Assembly (NCBI GenBank): GCA_009760855.2
Contig: WPIO01000007.1
Coordinates: 9,584,501-9,648,500, forward strand
Direction of reading: 5' to 3'
Length of the DNA: 64,000 bases
From: Cristatella mucedo
Taxonomy: Eukaryota > Bryozoa > Phylactolaemata > Cristatellidae
In this document: piece by piece, positions 1-12,100 of the stretch
Numbering within the stretch: the stretch's first letter is position 1
Layout: the number at the start of each line of letters is the position of its first letter
Notes under the pieces: model-generated
Told to the model about the DNA's origin: nothing
Database searches by the model: none
Seen by the model: only the letters and a program-made list of their open reading frames with translations
Position numbers and translations under genes: made by a program

Positions 1-88
1 CACTGCAAGGGGTGGTGATAGCCGTAAAGGCTCTTCTGTCGCTATACAAAAAGAGGCTGTTTAATCAGCTAGGATTTATTTTTTTACA
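1..88 (+). mobile_element. SINE1, 3' part (cut by window edge)
   Basis: This is the 3' body of the tRNA-derived SINE seen complete at 6285-6463 and 54418-54583. It has the AGCC..GGCT mini-hairpin, the GCTATACAAAAAGAGGCTG segment and the terminal hairpin CAGC..AGCTG-type end. The tRNA-like head lies off the left edge of the window. It abuts the 3' side of a minus-strand LINE-A relic. Confidence 0.75.
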
Positions 89-880
89 GCTGTGTGTCTT
101 CTGCATAGAGATAAAAGTGGACAAAGCACAGATCAATTGGGTACCCCCTTCCCAAAGTTTGGAGGCTGCCTGGAAGGCTGTTGCCCATTAACATCAATGC
201 TGTCAAGTCTTCTATTGAGATAGGACCAAACCACAGCAGTGCAGAGCAAGTGATGCCCAAGCTAGATGTGACAGGTACTCCAGAAAGACTTGGTGATCGA
301 TATAACAAACACTTCCAAAAGATCCAGAAAACCAAGCAGAGAGACTTGGCCCAAGTCTGCATTCCTGAGAAGGTCGCTATATACTCACAGCAGTTTGGAC
401 TTAGGGCAGTAATAAGCTCCAAAACCTCACTGTAACTTATACAAGATTCAAGTGCTGATGTATGAGTTTAGCTGGTTGCCATTACTTGTTCCAGTATCTT
501 TGATAGGAACGGTAGCAGGGAGATCTTTCAGAATTTTCTTAAATTCCTCTCGACTTGTTTTGCCTAACCAATGGGTGGCCTAAAAAGAAAATTTTTTTAA
601 GGATGCAGGAGCAAGACCAATGCTAAAGGAATATTTATTACGGTAGTCATGCAGGTCACCAGTGGATCCATGCATCTCAGAAGGTAAAGTCCAGGATCTA
701 GAGAGCTAGTAGTCTTCTTACACTGGGAAATAAACTTCAAGGAGAAGTCACTAGTGGCAGGCTTTAAGGTGGACATTGAGGTCCTGCAAGGAAGTAGAGA
801 GAAGTCCTGTGGAGGGGTGACCTTAAAGATAGATTCTCAAGACCTTATTTATTTTGCTGACAAAGAAGCTAAAGAAACGA
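89..880 (-). mobile_element. LINE-A reverse transcriptase relic
   Basis: Read on the minus strand, this is a decayed non-LTR reverse transcriptase. The catalytic box reads YAEDTQL where active elements have YADD, preceded by a degraded GVPQGS-type region. The stretch around 440-540 matches the RT region at about 7735-7830, and 700-800 matches 9080-9170, so the three stretches belong to the same family. Frameshifts and stops break the frame throughout. It is a dead fossil with no promoter or 5' end. Confidence 0.6.
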
Positions 881-989
881 TCGACTAGACAGCCACAAGG
901 AGCACTGGGTAATGTTGATGAGGGGTCGATGGTAAACCTAGGAGAGGTTGATGGTCAACATAGGCATTTTTTATGACGTATCCAAGATT

Positions 990-1185
990 CCACAATAATA
1001 ATAAGAATAATAATAATAATATATTTGCATAGCACTCTCAGAGAACTGAATCTCACTCTAGGCACTTTACAGATGCTACATATAAAGCATTACCAAATTT
1101 TTGGTAGTAACTTCTGCGAGCAGCAGGCATAGTAAGCAGGTACGTGCACACGAAGGACGAAAACAGAAACAATATTTTTTAAAGT
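990..1185 (-). mobile_element. LINE-A 3' end with (ATT)n tail
   Basis: On the minus strand this reads as the family's 3' UTR, with a GTGCCTAGAGTGAGATT-type box, then GCTATGCAAAT, then an (ATT)n tail ending near 990. The same sequence is found in + orientation at 32300-32455. No coding part remains in this copy. Confidence 0.6.
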
Positions 1186-2660
1186 GAGACATTTGCTAAG
1201 CCAGAGAAGAAAACTCATCCGGAACCATTCATTCAGAGATTAATCAGCCAATGTATGAACATCAACACATAAGGCATCAGTTGGGTCGCTGAAATGAATA
1301 TTACAATCTCCCATTATGAGCTAAAGACGATTGCCTGAGCACAAAATCAAAATGGGATCATACATCTGAAATAAAGTAAGACTTGGTAACAGGGAGGCGA
1401 TAGATTACTACCACCATGGGCAACATGCTGTTAAAAGGGGCTCAAAGTAAGAGATTCGAAAGATTGCTTCGAGGGGAGTGCAAGAGACTTGAAACTGCAG
1501 ACTGGCCGAGCAAAAATGGCTATTCATCTACCAATTTCGACTGATCTCGGGTTGTGAAAGAAAGAAACACCCCTACAGTTAGCCTCTGTTATGACCATGC
1601 AGTTGGTCGAATTCAGCCAGGTCTCGGTCGAAGACAACATATCAAGGGCATCGTCAATCATACTGGCAAGTATTACTAGGATTTATAGCACATCGAACGT
1701 GCATTCCACATACACACATTAAGGGTGGCCATCCGAATAGTACGGTCACTTACGAGTCGAGTCGAAGAAGCTACAGTGAAAACTCACTACGGTTCGGAAG
1801 CATTAGCCCTTGGCAGCTCTGCCGAGATTGTGGACCGGAACAGATGACTGACGAAACTAGCTCTGCGGTATATTTTTAAGTTCAACCGCAGGACTGAAGA
1901 ATGAGCAATAAGGCTACAATGACAGCAGCATGGCTCAACAGTAAGCAGTAGGCAGCCTTGGTACCCATTGTTAAATTGCATAAGAAGCCACAGTGAAAAT
2001 GTTTGCAAGCAGCAGCAACAGACACCTGCAGAAAAAGAAAGCAAGAGATGCAACTAGCTCAGGTCAGAGAACGAATAGCTATGGTAGACTGGGCCTCTCA
2101 GGGCTCCAAACGATGCGAAACAGCATCTACCCAAAACCAGCCAGAGAATCCTGCTCCGGGGCAGTGCCGAAGCCAGGATTTTCATCTATAGGTAAGACCT
2201 GCAAAATTTGTATGTAGGGGCAACCCAAAAGATTTTCAAGTAGGCAGGCTAGACCGACAATCAATGAAAAACCTAGAGCAAAATTATAAGTGTTCACTCG
2301 ACACGAACTCGAGGTTGCTCATGGAGTGGTACTAACACATAATTTCTTGGCTGGTGGGCATACGAATAGGGGGCGCCCGCCTTGCTACTCCATTGTAGGG
2401 GGAAATGTCCCCCCCTACTGCTCCAGAACACCAACTTCTTTACTGAAAATTGCCTAACTTAATAGGCTACACCATTAAACAGTTGGCGTCAGGAGATTTG
2501 GCTTCACTGATCCTACTATGATTCATTCCCTACAATGATCACGGTCAAACAGCTTAGCAAACAACTGGAAGCTCAGATTTATAATTTTCAACCAAGTCAT
2601 TCGATAGAGCGAATGTGAGAGTGAGCGAGATAGAGAGACAGGTAAAGAAATCTTGCACCA
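1186..2660. other. No recognisable gene
   Basis: Only short open frames occur here, none with a recognisable domain and none longer than about 90 codons. No tRNA, rRNA or known repeat was recognised. It is probably intergenic sequence or an old, unrecognisable repeat. Confidence 0.4.
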
Positions 2661-2670
2661 AGATATACAC

Positions 2671-2698
2671 AGGGAGAGAGAGAGAGAGAGAGAGTGCA

Positions 2699-2747
<49 letters not shown>

Positions 2748-2753
2748 GAGAGA
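2671..2753. repeat. (GA)n microsatellite
   Basis: An interrupted GA dinucleotide run of about 83 bp. It produces artefactual Arg/Glu-rich frames on + and Ser/Leu-rich frames on -, which should not be read as proteins. Confidence 0.97.
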
Positions 2754-2893
2754 GCCAATTGGCAGCACGCAGGTCAGGAGCGCTGCTACGGCGAGGCAAA
2801 TGGACTCTGTCAGGTGCTTAGTTCGGACGGGGTATCTGCAGTTATTATTAAAGTTGGCAAGCCGTCGCAGGAGCGGCAATCAAAGCCCATTAG

Positions 2894-3224
2894 CCAGCGC
2901 TGCGGCGCTGGCTCTCACCGTACTGCGAAGGCAGCTCTACGGTCAACGTCAGGTCGGAAGCAGCATGCGAGCAGCCGCCAACGGAGTCCGAAATTAAAAT
3001 CGACGTTCCATCTTCGTCGTCAGCACGGTCGCAAGTAATAAGCGAAGAGACGCGTGGCAATTCCGCGCGTTCGTCACCTCCGGCTAAGGAGACATTCACG
3101 GCATTGGCACCTAGTCCAAGTCGCGAGCCAGTCCCAACTACGTTAACGTTACAGGAGAGCGAAACTGAAAGTCTCCCAATTGAGCTAACTTTATCTGCCC
3201 ACGTTTTAAGGAGCTGCGGAGCCC
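2894..3224 (+). other. Candidate coding exon, unassigned
   Basis: The frame that follows the stop at 2891-2893 stays open for about 110 codons without any ATG, and closes at 3230-3232. It encodes a Ser/Pro/Glu-rich peptide that includes SEIKIDVPSSSSARS and LTLQESETESLPIELTL. A good splice donor (GTGAGTAA) lies at 3225, just before the stop, which is what an internal exon would look like. No acceptor was confidently chosen and no homolog is recognised. The surrounding 2.8-4.0 kb is rich in CpG, so a promoter-proximal exon or a degraded retroelement gag are alternatives. Confidence 0.2.
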
Positions 3225-4064
3225 GTGAGTAATAGCGACAACGCCCAGGACCAGCTCTCGTCAGCGTCGAGCCCACATGGGCGACTAGTCGCAGCCGCAT
3301 GCAATGCAGTACCATGTTGGTGGGCAATGTCGGAGACGCAGAGATAGTATGAAAAATCTCGTAACGCTGTGCGCATGCAAATGCTATATAAATTATGCAA
3401 TATAGTTAAAAAGATCCTTTATTGCCACGGGTTTTGCTCATGGCGACAACGTGAGCCTCGGTCGGCGCTCGGAATTGCCGCCGAGATCGCAGATCGTCTG
3501 TCGGCTGCCGCAGTTGACCCCGTACCCCTCGGCCGTCGCCGCCCCCAAGCCGGAAGCCGGGTCGGCAGCGTCCTTTTCTAGTCCCTGACGCCGTGCGGGG
3601 AATTCGTGCCGCTATCGGCTGCCGGTACCTGCGCTGAAGAAGTGATGGGCGTACGTGGCAAGACGGATCTTAGACCGTAGGCTGTAAGTCTCAGACCGCA
3701 TTTGATTGGCCGCTTGCCCTTTTGTCGCCGACTGATAACTCGCTGCTTTTCGCCCGGCGGCGTCGCTGAACCTTCCGCCGGCTTCGCTCTCTTCGCGCCG
3801 ATAGGGCTGCTCCGTCATTCAAAAATTGCTCAGAAGTTTAGCGCCATATATATTACGCCGTCACAACAGAACCGCGTAGCGTCAGTCAGTGTTGCTAGGC
3901 TTGAGAGCCTCTGTACAGCTCTTCGCACGTCGCATCGTTACCGTGCAGCTTCGCATACTACCTCGCGCCTTGTTGACAGCCTCATATACAGCCAGGTAAG
4001 GATGGGCAGCGCATTTTATTGGCTTTAGCTGCATCATGCATGATACTTGCACGTACATGTCTTA
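3225..4064. other. CpG-rich unassigned stretch
   Basis: CpG is frequent here compared with the flanking repeats. A TATATAAA-like element sits near 3386, but no transcript structure can be supported. All open frames are short and unrecognised. Confidence 0.3.
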
Positions 4065-4960
<896 letters not shown>

Positions 4961-4964
4961 TAGA

Positions 4965-5134
4965 TACACCCTGTGCATGTCACCCCTAACCATGTTATTC
5001 ATGTTTATCAAGCATGATATTACTCACCATGTAATCGCGCTTCCCTCTGCAGCAAATGTGAAGCACCTAGAAAGAGATTTGAGTTCTCTGGGGGCGCTTT
5101 ATTAAGCTTTATCTTTATTGTTATTATTATTATA
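4965..5134 (+). mobile_element. LINE-A 3' UTR and tail
   Basis: This carries the + strand 3' end: the GTTATTCATGTTTATCAAGC stretch also seen reversed at 7930-7965, the box AAGCACCTAGAAAGAGATT, a GGGGGCGCTTTATT end, and a TTATTATTATTAT tail. It is 5' truncated with no coding sequence. Confidence 0.65.
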
Positions 5135-6217
5135 GAACCGACGACCTTAATCTAGAAGTGAACACCTTACCCCTAGGTCAGACCAGGGCAGCGACGTGCT
5201 TATGAGCTGGTTTGCTCCTGCTGAGGGCACTCTGGGCTGGGGAAGGGTGCCCAAGCACTGACTATGGATGTCCGTAGGTGTGCTCTGTGATAGCCAGCTG
5301 CAGCTTGGTCAGCAGCTCAGTCTGTCCTTGACATTCTTTGTCTCCCCAAGTTAGTTGTTGAGAGCCAGCACGAATTGCTGTTTTATTGGCAGATCTTTTG
5401 AGTGCATTGGCAGCTGGATGGTAATGATTTTTAGACAAGCTACTGTGCCTTCCTCCATGGTTTCCTGGTACTGGTGGTGAAGGACCTTCGATGGTGGGTG
5501 TGAGGTAAGAGTCCGGTCAAGACAACTAAGAGGCAACTAAGAGGAAGTGACAGAATTAGGCTGAGCTGCCATAGTCTTCCACATTCCCGACCTCTCTCCC
5601 TAGCAGCAGGCACCCAGCAGGCGCTTGGGTGCGGCTGCTGCACTGCCCCTGTAGGTGGGGTCGTATGAAGATAGCATCTGAGCAAACACAGTAATACACC
5701 CATGTGGGTAGATCAGAATGGCTGCCTGTTGCACACTGGGTACAGGCTTCTATAAAAGGGCGAATGGTCGGACGACGTAAGTTGGTGAACACGTTTGATG
5801 CAGGTGAGCTTGTTAAGAAAGAAGTGCAGTCATGGTCAGCAGTGGAGCTCAGCACTTGTGCTGCCGCGGCTGCTGTCAGAGCAGCCTTTTGAATCACTCA
5901 ATGTCTGTGCAGTGCCTTGTCAGGTCGAGCAGTCGTGCCTTCAAAGACTGGATTGCTGTGGCTCCCGTGTACTCGTAGTTGCCCCTGTATCTGGCGCTGC
6001 TGCGACGATGCAATACGCCGACTTGGTGTGTGTGGCCCTCTGGCCGAGCCCTGTGAGCACCGTTGAGGTTATCGTTTTGGCCTCAGTGCTGTGAGCATGC
6101 CAGGGATCGCCCAGTAGGGGTAAAAGCTCGAGGCAAGCCGTTGGCGGTGTCCCAAAGAAATCGCTGGACCAGTCGCTCACCAACTAGTTGGTGTACTAGC
6201 AGCTTGCCTGATCAATT
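5135..6217. other. No recognisable gene
   Basis: About 1.1 kb without a supported gene. Open frames are up to about 113 codons, overlap on both strands, and carry no recognisable domain. Confidence 0.4.
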
Positions 6218-7825
6218 ATAATAATAATAGTAATAATAATAATGCATTTGTTATAGCGCCCCAGATAACTCAAATCTCTCTCCCAAATAAATTAATTCTA
6301 GCTGATTAAACAGCCTCTTTTTGTAAAGCGACAGAAGAGCCTTTATGGCTATCACCACCACTTGCAGTGGCGATAAAGAATCGCCCACTGCAGGAATCGA
6401 ACCCACGACCTCGGGACCGAGGTCGTGAAAGCAACCGCCTTACCTAGTGTGCCATCACGGCTTGCTCTAGGCACTTTACTTTTGCTGCAAAGGAAGCACG
6501 ATCGAAGCATGCGCAATGACAACAAGCATAACATGGTTAGAGGTGACATGCACAGGGTCAGCATGCACTGTGTCAGCATGCATAGGCACACAAAGGACTA
6601 ATCACGAGGATGCACTAACGCTGTGATAAATAGATGCGTTTCAAACTTCTTTTTAAATGTGGTCAAGTCAGGGATGTCGTGACACAACTCGGAAGTGAAC
6701 TCCAGGCTTTGGGGGCATACGAACTAAAGGCATGGTCTCCAAAGGATTTGAGGTTTGCACGAGGTATAGGTAAACGATTAGATTCCGAAAAGCGTGTGGT
6801 ACGATGCCTAGCCTGGTGGGGAAGTAGTTCTGATAGGTAGGCTGGAGCCAGAGAATGAAGGGACCTAAAAGTCAGTGACAAAACCATGAAGTCGATGCAC
6901 TGCCTGACTAAGAGCCAGTACAGGTCGGCGAAAAGTGGTATTATGTGGCAATTTCGAAGCTCACTACAGACAAGCCTGACTGCAGAGTTTTGTACCAGCT
7001 GTAAGCGCCTGATAGTACAGGCCGGAAGACCAGCAAGCAGAACTCGAGTCAGGATGTCACATATGCATGTACCAATTTAAATATGGTATTCCTGTATTTA
7101 AAAAATGAATTTTAGCAATTTTATTTAGTTGAAAGTAGGCAGACTTTACTGTGGAGCTGATGTGATCGTCGGATGAAAGGCTACTTTGGAATAGGACGCC
7201 TTGATTTCGTGCAGATTAAACAGGAGATATACTAACAGTGCCGATTTTGAGCATTAAGTTTTTCCAATTTCCTTATCACACTTGGTTTGCCCATAAGTTG
7301 GTTTTATCATTATTCACTTTATCTGCATAGAGGTGAAAGCTTATGTTGTGCCTGGCAATCACATCGGCAAGAGGAAGAGTATAAACCATGAAAAGAACCA
7401 GGGACCAAGCACAGAGCCCTGAGGTACCCCATATTTCAGAGGTACTTCAGATGATCTTTGTCCATTCACAACAATACTCTTGAGTCTTCCACTGAGATAG
7501 AGCCTGAACCATTTCAGTGCAGTAGCAATGATGTCCAGGCGAGATGAGAGGCGTTTGAGAAGGACTTGGCGATCGTTAGTATCAAAAGCTGCCGAAAAAT
7601 CTAGCAGAACAAGCAGAGATACTCTACCTAAGTCTGCATTCCTAAGTAGGTTGTTATACACCGAAGCAATGCTGACTCTACGGATTGATTAGCTCTAAAA
7701 CCAAACTGGAACTTACTAGCAAGGTTTGAAGCTTTAATAAATGAGTTCAGCTGGTTTGCTACGACTTGTTCCAGGGTCTTTGATAGGAACGGTAGAAAGG
7801 AGACTGGGAGGAAGTTGCCTAAGTT
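6218..7825 (-). mobile_element. LINE-A copy, RT to 3' tail, with nested SINE1
   Basis: This minus-strand non-LTR element runs from the RT palm at about 7800 to an (ATT)n tail near 6220. The frame at 7661-7359 contains LLDFSAAFDTNDRQVLLKRL and, further on, YGVPQGSVLGP, both typical of CR1/L2-clade reverse transcriptases. The catalytic box is broken: HLYAD is followed by K, then by a segment that belongs downstream of the usual KTELL region, which implies an internal deletion. The C-terminal part (SLAPAYLSELLPHQARHRTT, 6887-6663) follows in another frame. SINE1 interrupts the 3' UTR at 6285-6463. Endonuclease and ORF1 are absent. Confidence 0.8.
6285..6463 (-). mobile_element. SINE1, full length, nested in LINE-A 3' UTR
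   Basis: A tRNA-derived SINE. On the minus strand the head has a box A-like TGGCACACTAGG and a perfect box B (GGTTCGATTCC, at 6403-6393). It is followed by a stem-loop with near-perfect arms (GCAGTGGGCGAT / ATCGCCACTGC), a short AGCC..GGCT hairpin and the terminal CAGC..GCTG hairpin. The host LINE-A box is split here: AATCTCTCTC on the left and GCTCTAGGCAC on the right. The insertion is therefore younger than its host. Confidence 0.85.
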
Positions 7826-8232
7826 CTATAATAATAATAATGCACTTGCTAAAGTGCCCTCAGAGAGCTCAATCTCTTTCTAGGTGCTTTACATTTGCTG
7901 CAAATGGAAACGCGATTGAATGGTGAGGAATATCATGCTTGATAAACAACATGAATAACGTGGTTAGGGATGGTATGCACAGGGTCAGCATGCAAGCGTG
8001 GTTAGTGGCAGCATGTACAGTGTCAGCACCCATAAGCACATGAAGGACGAATCACAGAGACCCACTAAATGCTGTCCTAAATAGGAATGTTTTTTGTAAG
8101 ATCTTTTTTAATGTGGTCAAGTCAGGGGATGCTGAGAGTGAGGTGATGTTGAGTCGGGAGTGAGTTCCAGGCTTTAGGAGCATAAGAACTAAAAGGATCA
8201 AAAACTCCAAAGGATTTGAGGTTGGTACGAGG

Positions 8233-8308
8233 TAATAATAATAATAATGATATTGCACTTGATAAAGCGCCCTCAGAGAACTTAATCTCTTTCTAGGCGC
8301 TTTACAGG
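8233..8308 (-). mobile_element. Minimal LINE-A tail insertion with TSD
   Basis: Only the last roughly 72 bp of LINE-A plus its (ATT)n tail is present. It is flanked by AGGTA on both sides, at the point where the uninterrupted homologous site (near 6760) reads CGAGGTATAGGTAAAC. This is an extremely 5'-truncated retroposition event, or a SINE-like passenger made only of the tail. Confidence 0.7.
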
Positions 8309-8335
8309 TATTGGTAAACTGTTGGATTCCGAAAA

Positions 8336-8503
8336 AAAATCCTATCTGATTAGACAGCCTCTTTTTGTATAGCGACAGAAGAGCCTTTACGGCTATCACC
8401 ACCGCTTGCAGTGGCGATAAAGAATCGCCCACCGCAGGAATCAAACCTGCGACCTCGGGACCGAGGTCGTGAAAGCAACCGCCTTACCAAGTGTACCATC
8501 ACA
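8336..8503 (-). mobile_element. SINE1, full length, nested in LINE-A ORF
   Basis: Same architecture as the copy at 6285, with slight changes in box B (GGTTTGATTCC). It is flanked by GAAAA on both sides (8331 and 8504). The unoccupied site in the sister LINE at about 6783 reads ATTCCGAAAAGCG, so GAAAA is a short target site duplication. Confidence 0.85.
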
Positions 8504-9190
8504 GAAAAGCGGGTGGTACGATGCTTGGCCTGGTGGGGCAGTAGGTCTGAGAGATAGGCTGGAGCCAAAGAATGGAGTGACCTAAAAGTCAGCAACAAAA
8601 CCTTGAAGTTGATCCGTTGCTTGACTGGTAGCCAGTGCAGGTCAGCGAGAAGTGGTGCGATGTGGTAACTGTGGCGCTCACGACAGACAAGCCTAGCTGC
8701 AGAGTTTTGCACCAGCTCTAAGCGCCTGATTGCACATGCCGGTAGGCCAGCAAGCAGTGAGTTACAGAAGTCAAGACGGGATGTCACAAATGCATGGACC
8801 AACTTAGACGTGGTATCCTTATCTAAACAAAACCGAATTTTAGCTATGTCATATAGCTGAAAGTCGGCAGACTTGATTTTGGAACTGATGTGGTCGTCTA
8901 ACAAGAGGTCACTTCCCTAGGTCTAGTGTTGTTTTGTTGAATAGTAGCCTGGCTACAGCCCTTTTGAAAGGTGCCGGGATATGACCCGGGGCTGATGTCA
9001 TATTTATGACGTTAGTTATGTATGGCAGCAGCAGTTCTATGCAGGCAGAGGCAGGGCAGTGGGAATAGAGTATAGAGGACTAGTTGTCTCCTTTGATTGG
9101 GATATGAACTTCAGGATGAGGTCACTAGTGACTTCCTTGAATGTAGACAGTGAGGTGCTGCATTGAATTGAGGGACATGCAGATCAAGAC

Positions 9191-12100
9191 GGCAGACTTT
9201 TGCAGCCGGCGCTGAGTGTTGCTTAGCGATCGCTGCTCGCCACCAGCCGAACTGCAAGTTCAACTCGAATGCTTGGCCCAGAGGTTTTTGTAGTCACGAA
9301 GTTCGTGCCCACCTGTTCCTCTTGCGAGCCGATGCCTTCAGATCGTTCGGCAGGCGCTGTACCCAAGAGTCCCCGAGCATCTGGGTATGTTCAGTCGAAT
9401 GAACTAGCATGCCTTGTAATAGGCTTGGTCTCGGGGCGAATTTGGCCGTGCTGGCCATCCATCTCCGACTTGTGCTCCATGGCCGGTTTCAATTAACCTT
9501 AACCTGGTTGGTGGGAGCAAGTGCGTGAACGATTTGCAGTGAGCAATTGTCAAATTTCGATTTGCAGTGAGCACCGGCCGAATCCATCGACCAAGCTCCT
9601 GAGAGTTCGGTTGATGGGCTGTAGCCTTGATGAAGCTCGGAAATGTGGCACTGTCCTGTCCTGTAGCAGTCAAAATAGCAGGCTCTTGAGTACTGAGGGG
9701 GGCTGTTTCGGGAGTGGTCACTCCAGCTGTTCCACTGTTAACCACGGGTGAGGGAGCAGCAACCTCCCCCCTCTCACAGCAGTAGGACAATCAAGTCCTT
9801 GCCTTGGAGGCATCCCATCCTTACACTCTATTTTGGCCCCACCTCTTTAAAGCTTCAGGCCATTTTTGTGTGAGTGCCTGTGCCGAAGGGTCTTCTTTGG
9901 TAGTCTGCCTTGGTAATCTGCCCTGGACCTGAGACGCATTGGTCATCTGCAAGATGTAAGGGTGTGCCATGTGACTCAACTGCTCTCGAAGGCTTAGTGG
10001 TTTACCCGTGAATGGTCCTCGGTGCCATGCTGTGCACTTCAAGAGCCGTTCCCCACTTGCCGGCCACGGCCTGTCCTGTCTAGAACTGTTTTAACCGATT
10101 GCATGATTGAGCGCCCCTCAATTAAAGGAGCAGCATTTGTTTGGTCAGGCATCTTGCCCGGGAGCATGGGCTCTTGTAGTCCTCGGTCCCTTATTAGTTG
10201 CCTGACTCTGGTGTGGCAGTCGAATAAAAGCTGGCTGAAGTTTCGCAATGAGCGACTTCCCTATTGCTGCCGACTGCCAGCTCTGGTACATCATCAGTTG
10301 TGGCCTCTATATTGGAGCTCCCATGCAGGTCCATCTGCTCCGGCCCCCTGTCCGGTACTCTCCCTGTCCCTGGGACTGCCTGCTGTCTAGCCACTGCTTC
10401 AGCCGGCCTTACCAGCTGCCGGAAGCCTGTGTGCTGCCTGGCACAGAGCTCAGGCAAGACAGAGCTGCCTTGCTCAGGTCAAGTGTGCAGGTCAAGTGAG
10501 AAGTGCCTACAAGCAGGAAGATGGGAGTGAGAAGGAGGCATTGGCATCCAGGCTGCAGTTTTCCTTGAGCTCTTTTTCGAACCAGCCCATTGTACACCAG
10601 CCATTGTACACACAGTTTCCTCTGGATCGTGTTTCTGTATCTGCATCGGGCTGACACCACCTCACCTCCTTAGCCAGCCTCTGGCTGACTGCTTTGACTA
10701 GCTGCCAACCTGCCTCGAGACCCAGTCCGGAACCCCTGTATGCTGGCCCACCCAAAATTTAAGGTTCAGCTGTGCTATCAAGTCTTGGTCTGGGCTAGCT
10801 GCTGCCCTGGTTGGCCGAGTCATCATGCTCCATTTTAATTGGCATTCCTGGTGTGTCCTGAGTGCTAGCAGCCAGCCGGATCGTTGGGTCGAACAGTTTT
10901 GCAGGTGACACTTGTTTGAGAGTCAGGGAGGGGCATGGGTGGGGGGGTCAGATCGGCTTCGGACGACGGCGCCCACTCCTATCTCTGCTCTCTCTCAGGT
11001 TTGGCATATCTGCTTTTGCCAGGTCTTTCTCTGCCTGCATCCCTGCATCAAGCAGGTCTTGGATTGCCCTTAATAATCCCCCTCTGAAGACCCTCCTAGG
11101 ATCTGCATCGGTCGATTCCAGCTGGGTCGGCCGCTGGTTCGTTTTGGAACAACTCCATTCTGATCGCTGTTGCTTTGGCGGCCTGTTGATGCTGCCTGCT
11201 GTTGATTGCACAGCTCGACCGAATCGCAAGATAGGTGTAACTATACTAACTGTACGATCAGAGGGGTCTGGCTGTAGAACAAGCAGGTCTGGTCTGTATT
11301 TACTGCTCGGCTCGCTGCAACAATGCATTTGTCAATTTACGACTCTTTGCAAACGAAATTGCATGCTTCCCGAATGGTTACAACGAAGGCTGTTGTGTTG
11401 TATAGTTGTTGGATGCTAGGCATAAACTAATTCTCAGTGAGTCATATCGATTAGAAGCTTAAAATGTCGGTGACTTTGTAATCGCTCACTGATGGGCCAT
11501 ACCCGACTGACCGTTTGAGGCATGCAAGGCTATTTTTTGTAAGCTGTCCTGGAGTTTGGGAGATCGTAGTTGGGCAATGTCTGCACAGTGAGCTAGCTGC
11601 CTGTGCGAGCATGCAGAATTCTCTCCGTTTTCTCACATGGTCATCAAGCCCTATGCACTGGGGCTGAATGTGACATGTTTCTTTTTTCCGCACTGTTGAC
11701 TGGCTCTGATAAATGGAATTAGGAAGGTGATTACTGGTGCGTGTTGGTTCGGTTTTCAAAACTTCGGTGTTTTCAAGATCTATATTGCTCTTTCTTAATC
11801 ACAGACTGTATGCTCAACTAGCAATGCCTGCCACTTGGCTGCAGTTCGAAAATGAGTCTTTGTTGCATCTTCAGGTTTTAAATAAGTCGCGAGTTATTTT
11901 ACTGAGAGAAAAGGAGGTGAAGAGTAAAAGTGCATTAAACGTGTTCCGCGTTATGCAAACGTTAAGTTCCTCGTTATCCTGTTTGGATCGAGAAATTAGT
12001 TTGACGTGTTGCATTCGGATGTAGCCATATTGCTGTCCTTATCTAGCTTGAAATTGGCAGTAGCAGTGAGGCAGCAAGCCGGTGGCACTTGCAACTGGAA

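Larger units (their letters stand above)
7829..9190 (-). mobile_element. LINE-A copy with two nested insertions
   Basis: A second minus-strand LINE-A copy lies immediately next to the first. The RT C-terminal block at 8904-8510 reads [19 protein letters not shown], then [19 protein letters not shown], then PAYLSDLLPHQAKHRTT, as in CR1/L2 elements. The ORF is split by a 76-bp LINE-A tail copy (8233-8308) and by a SINE1 (8336-8503). The part above about 8905 is more decayed and matches 680-800. Dead copy. Confidence 0.75.

Noticed and set aside
3387-3470. TATA-like element followed by a primer-binding-site-like word, suggesting an LTR element
   Set aside because: No matching second LTR, no terminal TG..CA pair with target duplication and no pol-like sequence nearby.
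6393-6403. Box A/B signals suggesting tRNA genes (also at 16712, 24295, 30235, 54520)
   Set aside because: Each belongs to a SINE1 or SINE2 head. The acceptor stems do not pair as a cloverleaf and the sequences continue into SINE bodies.
10862-11419. 185-codon open frame on + and a 126-codon frame on -
   Set aside because: Neither shows a domain. They overlap antisense and the + peptide is compositionally noisy. The minus frame looks slightly better but has no start, splice or homology support.
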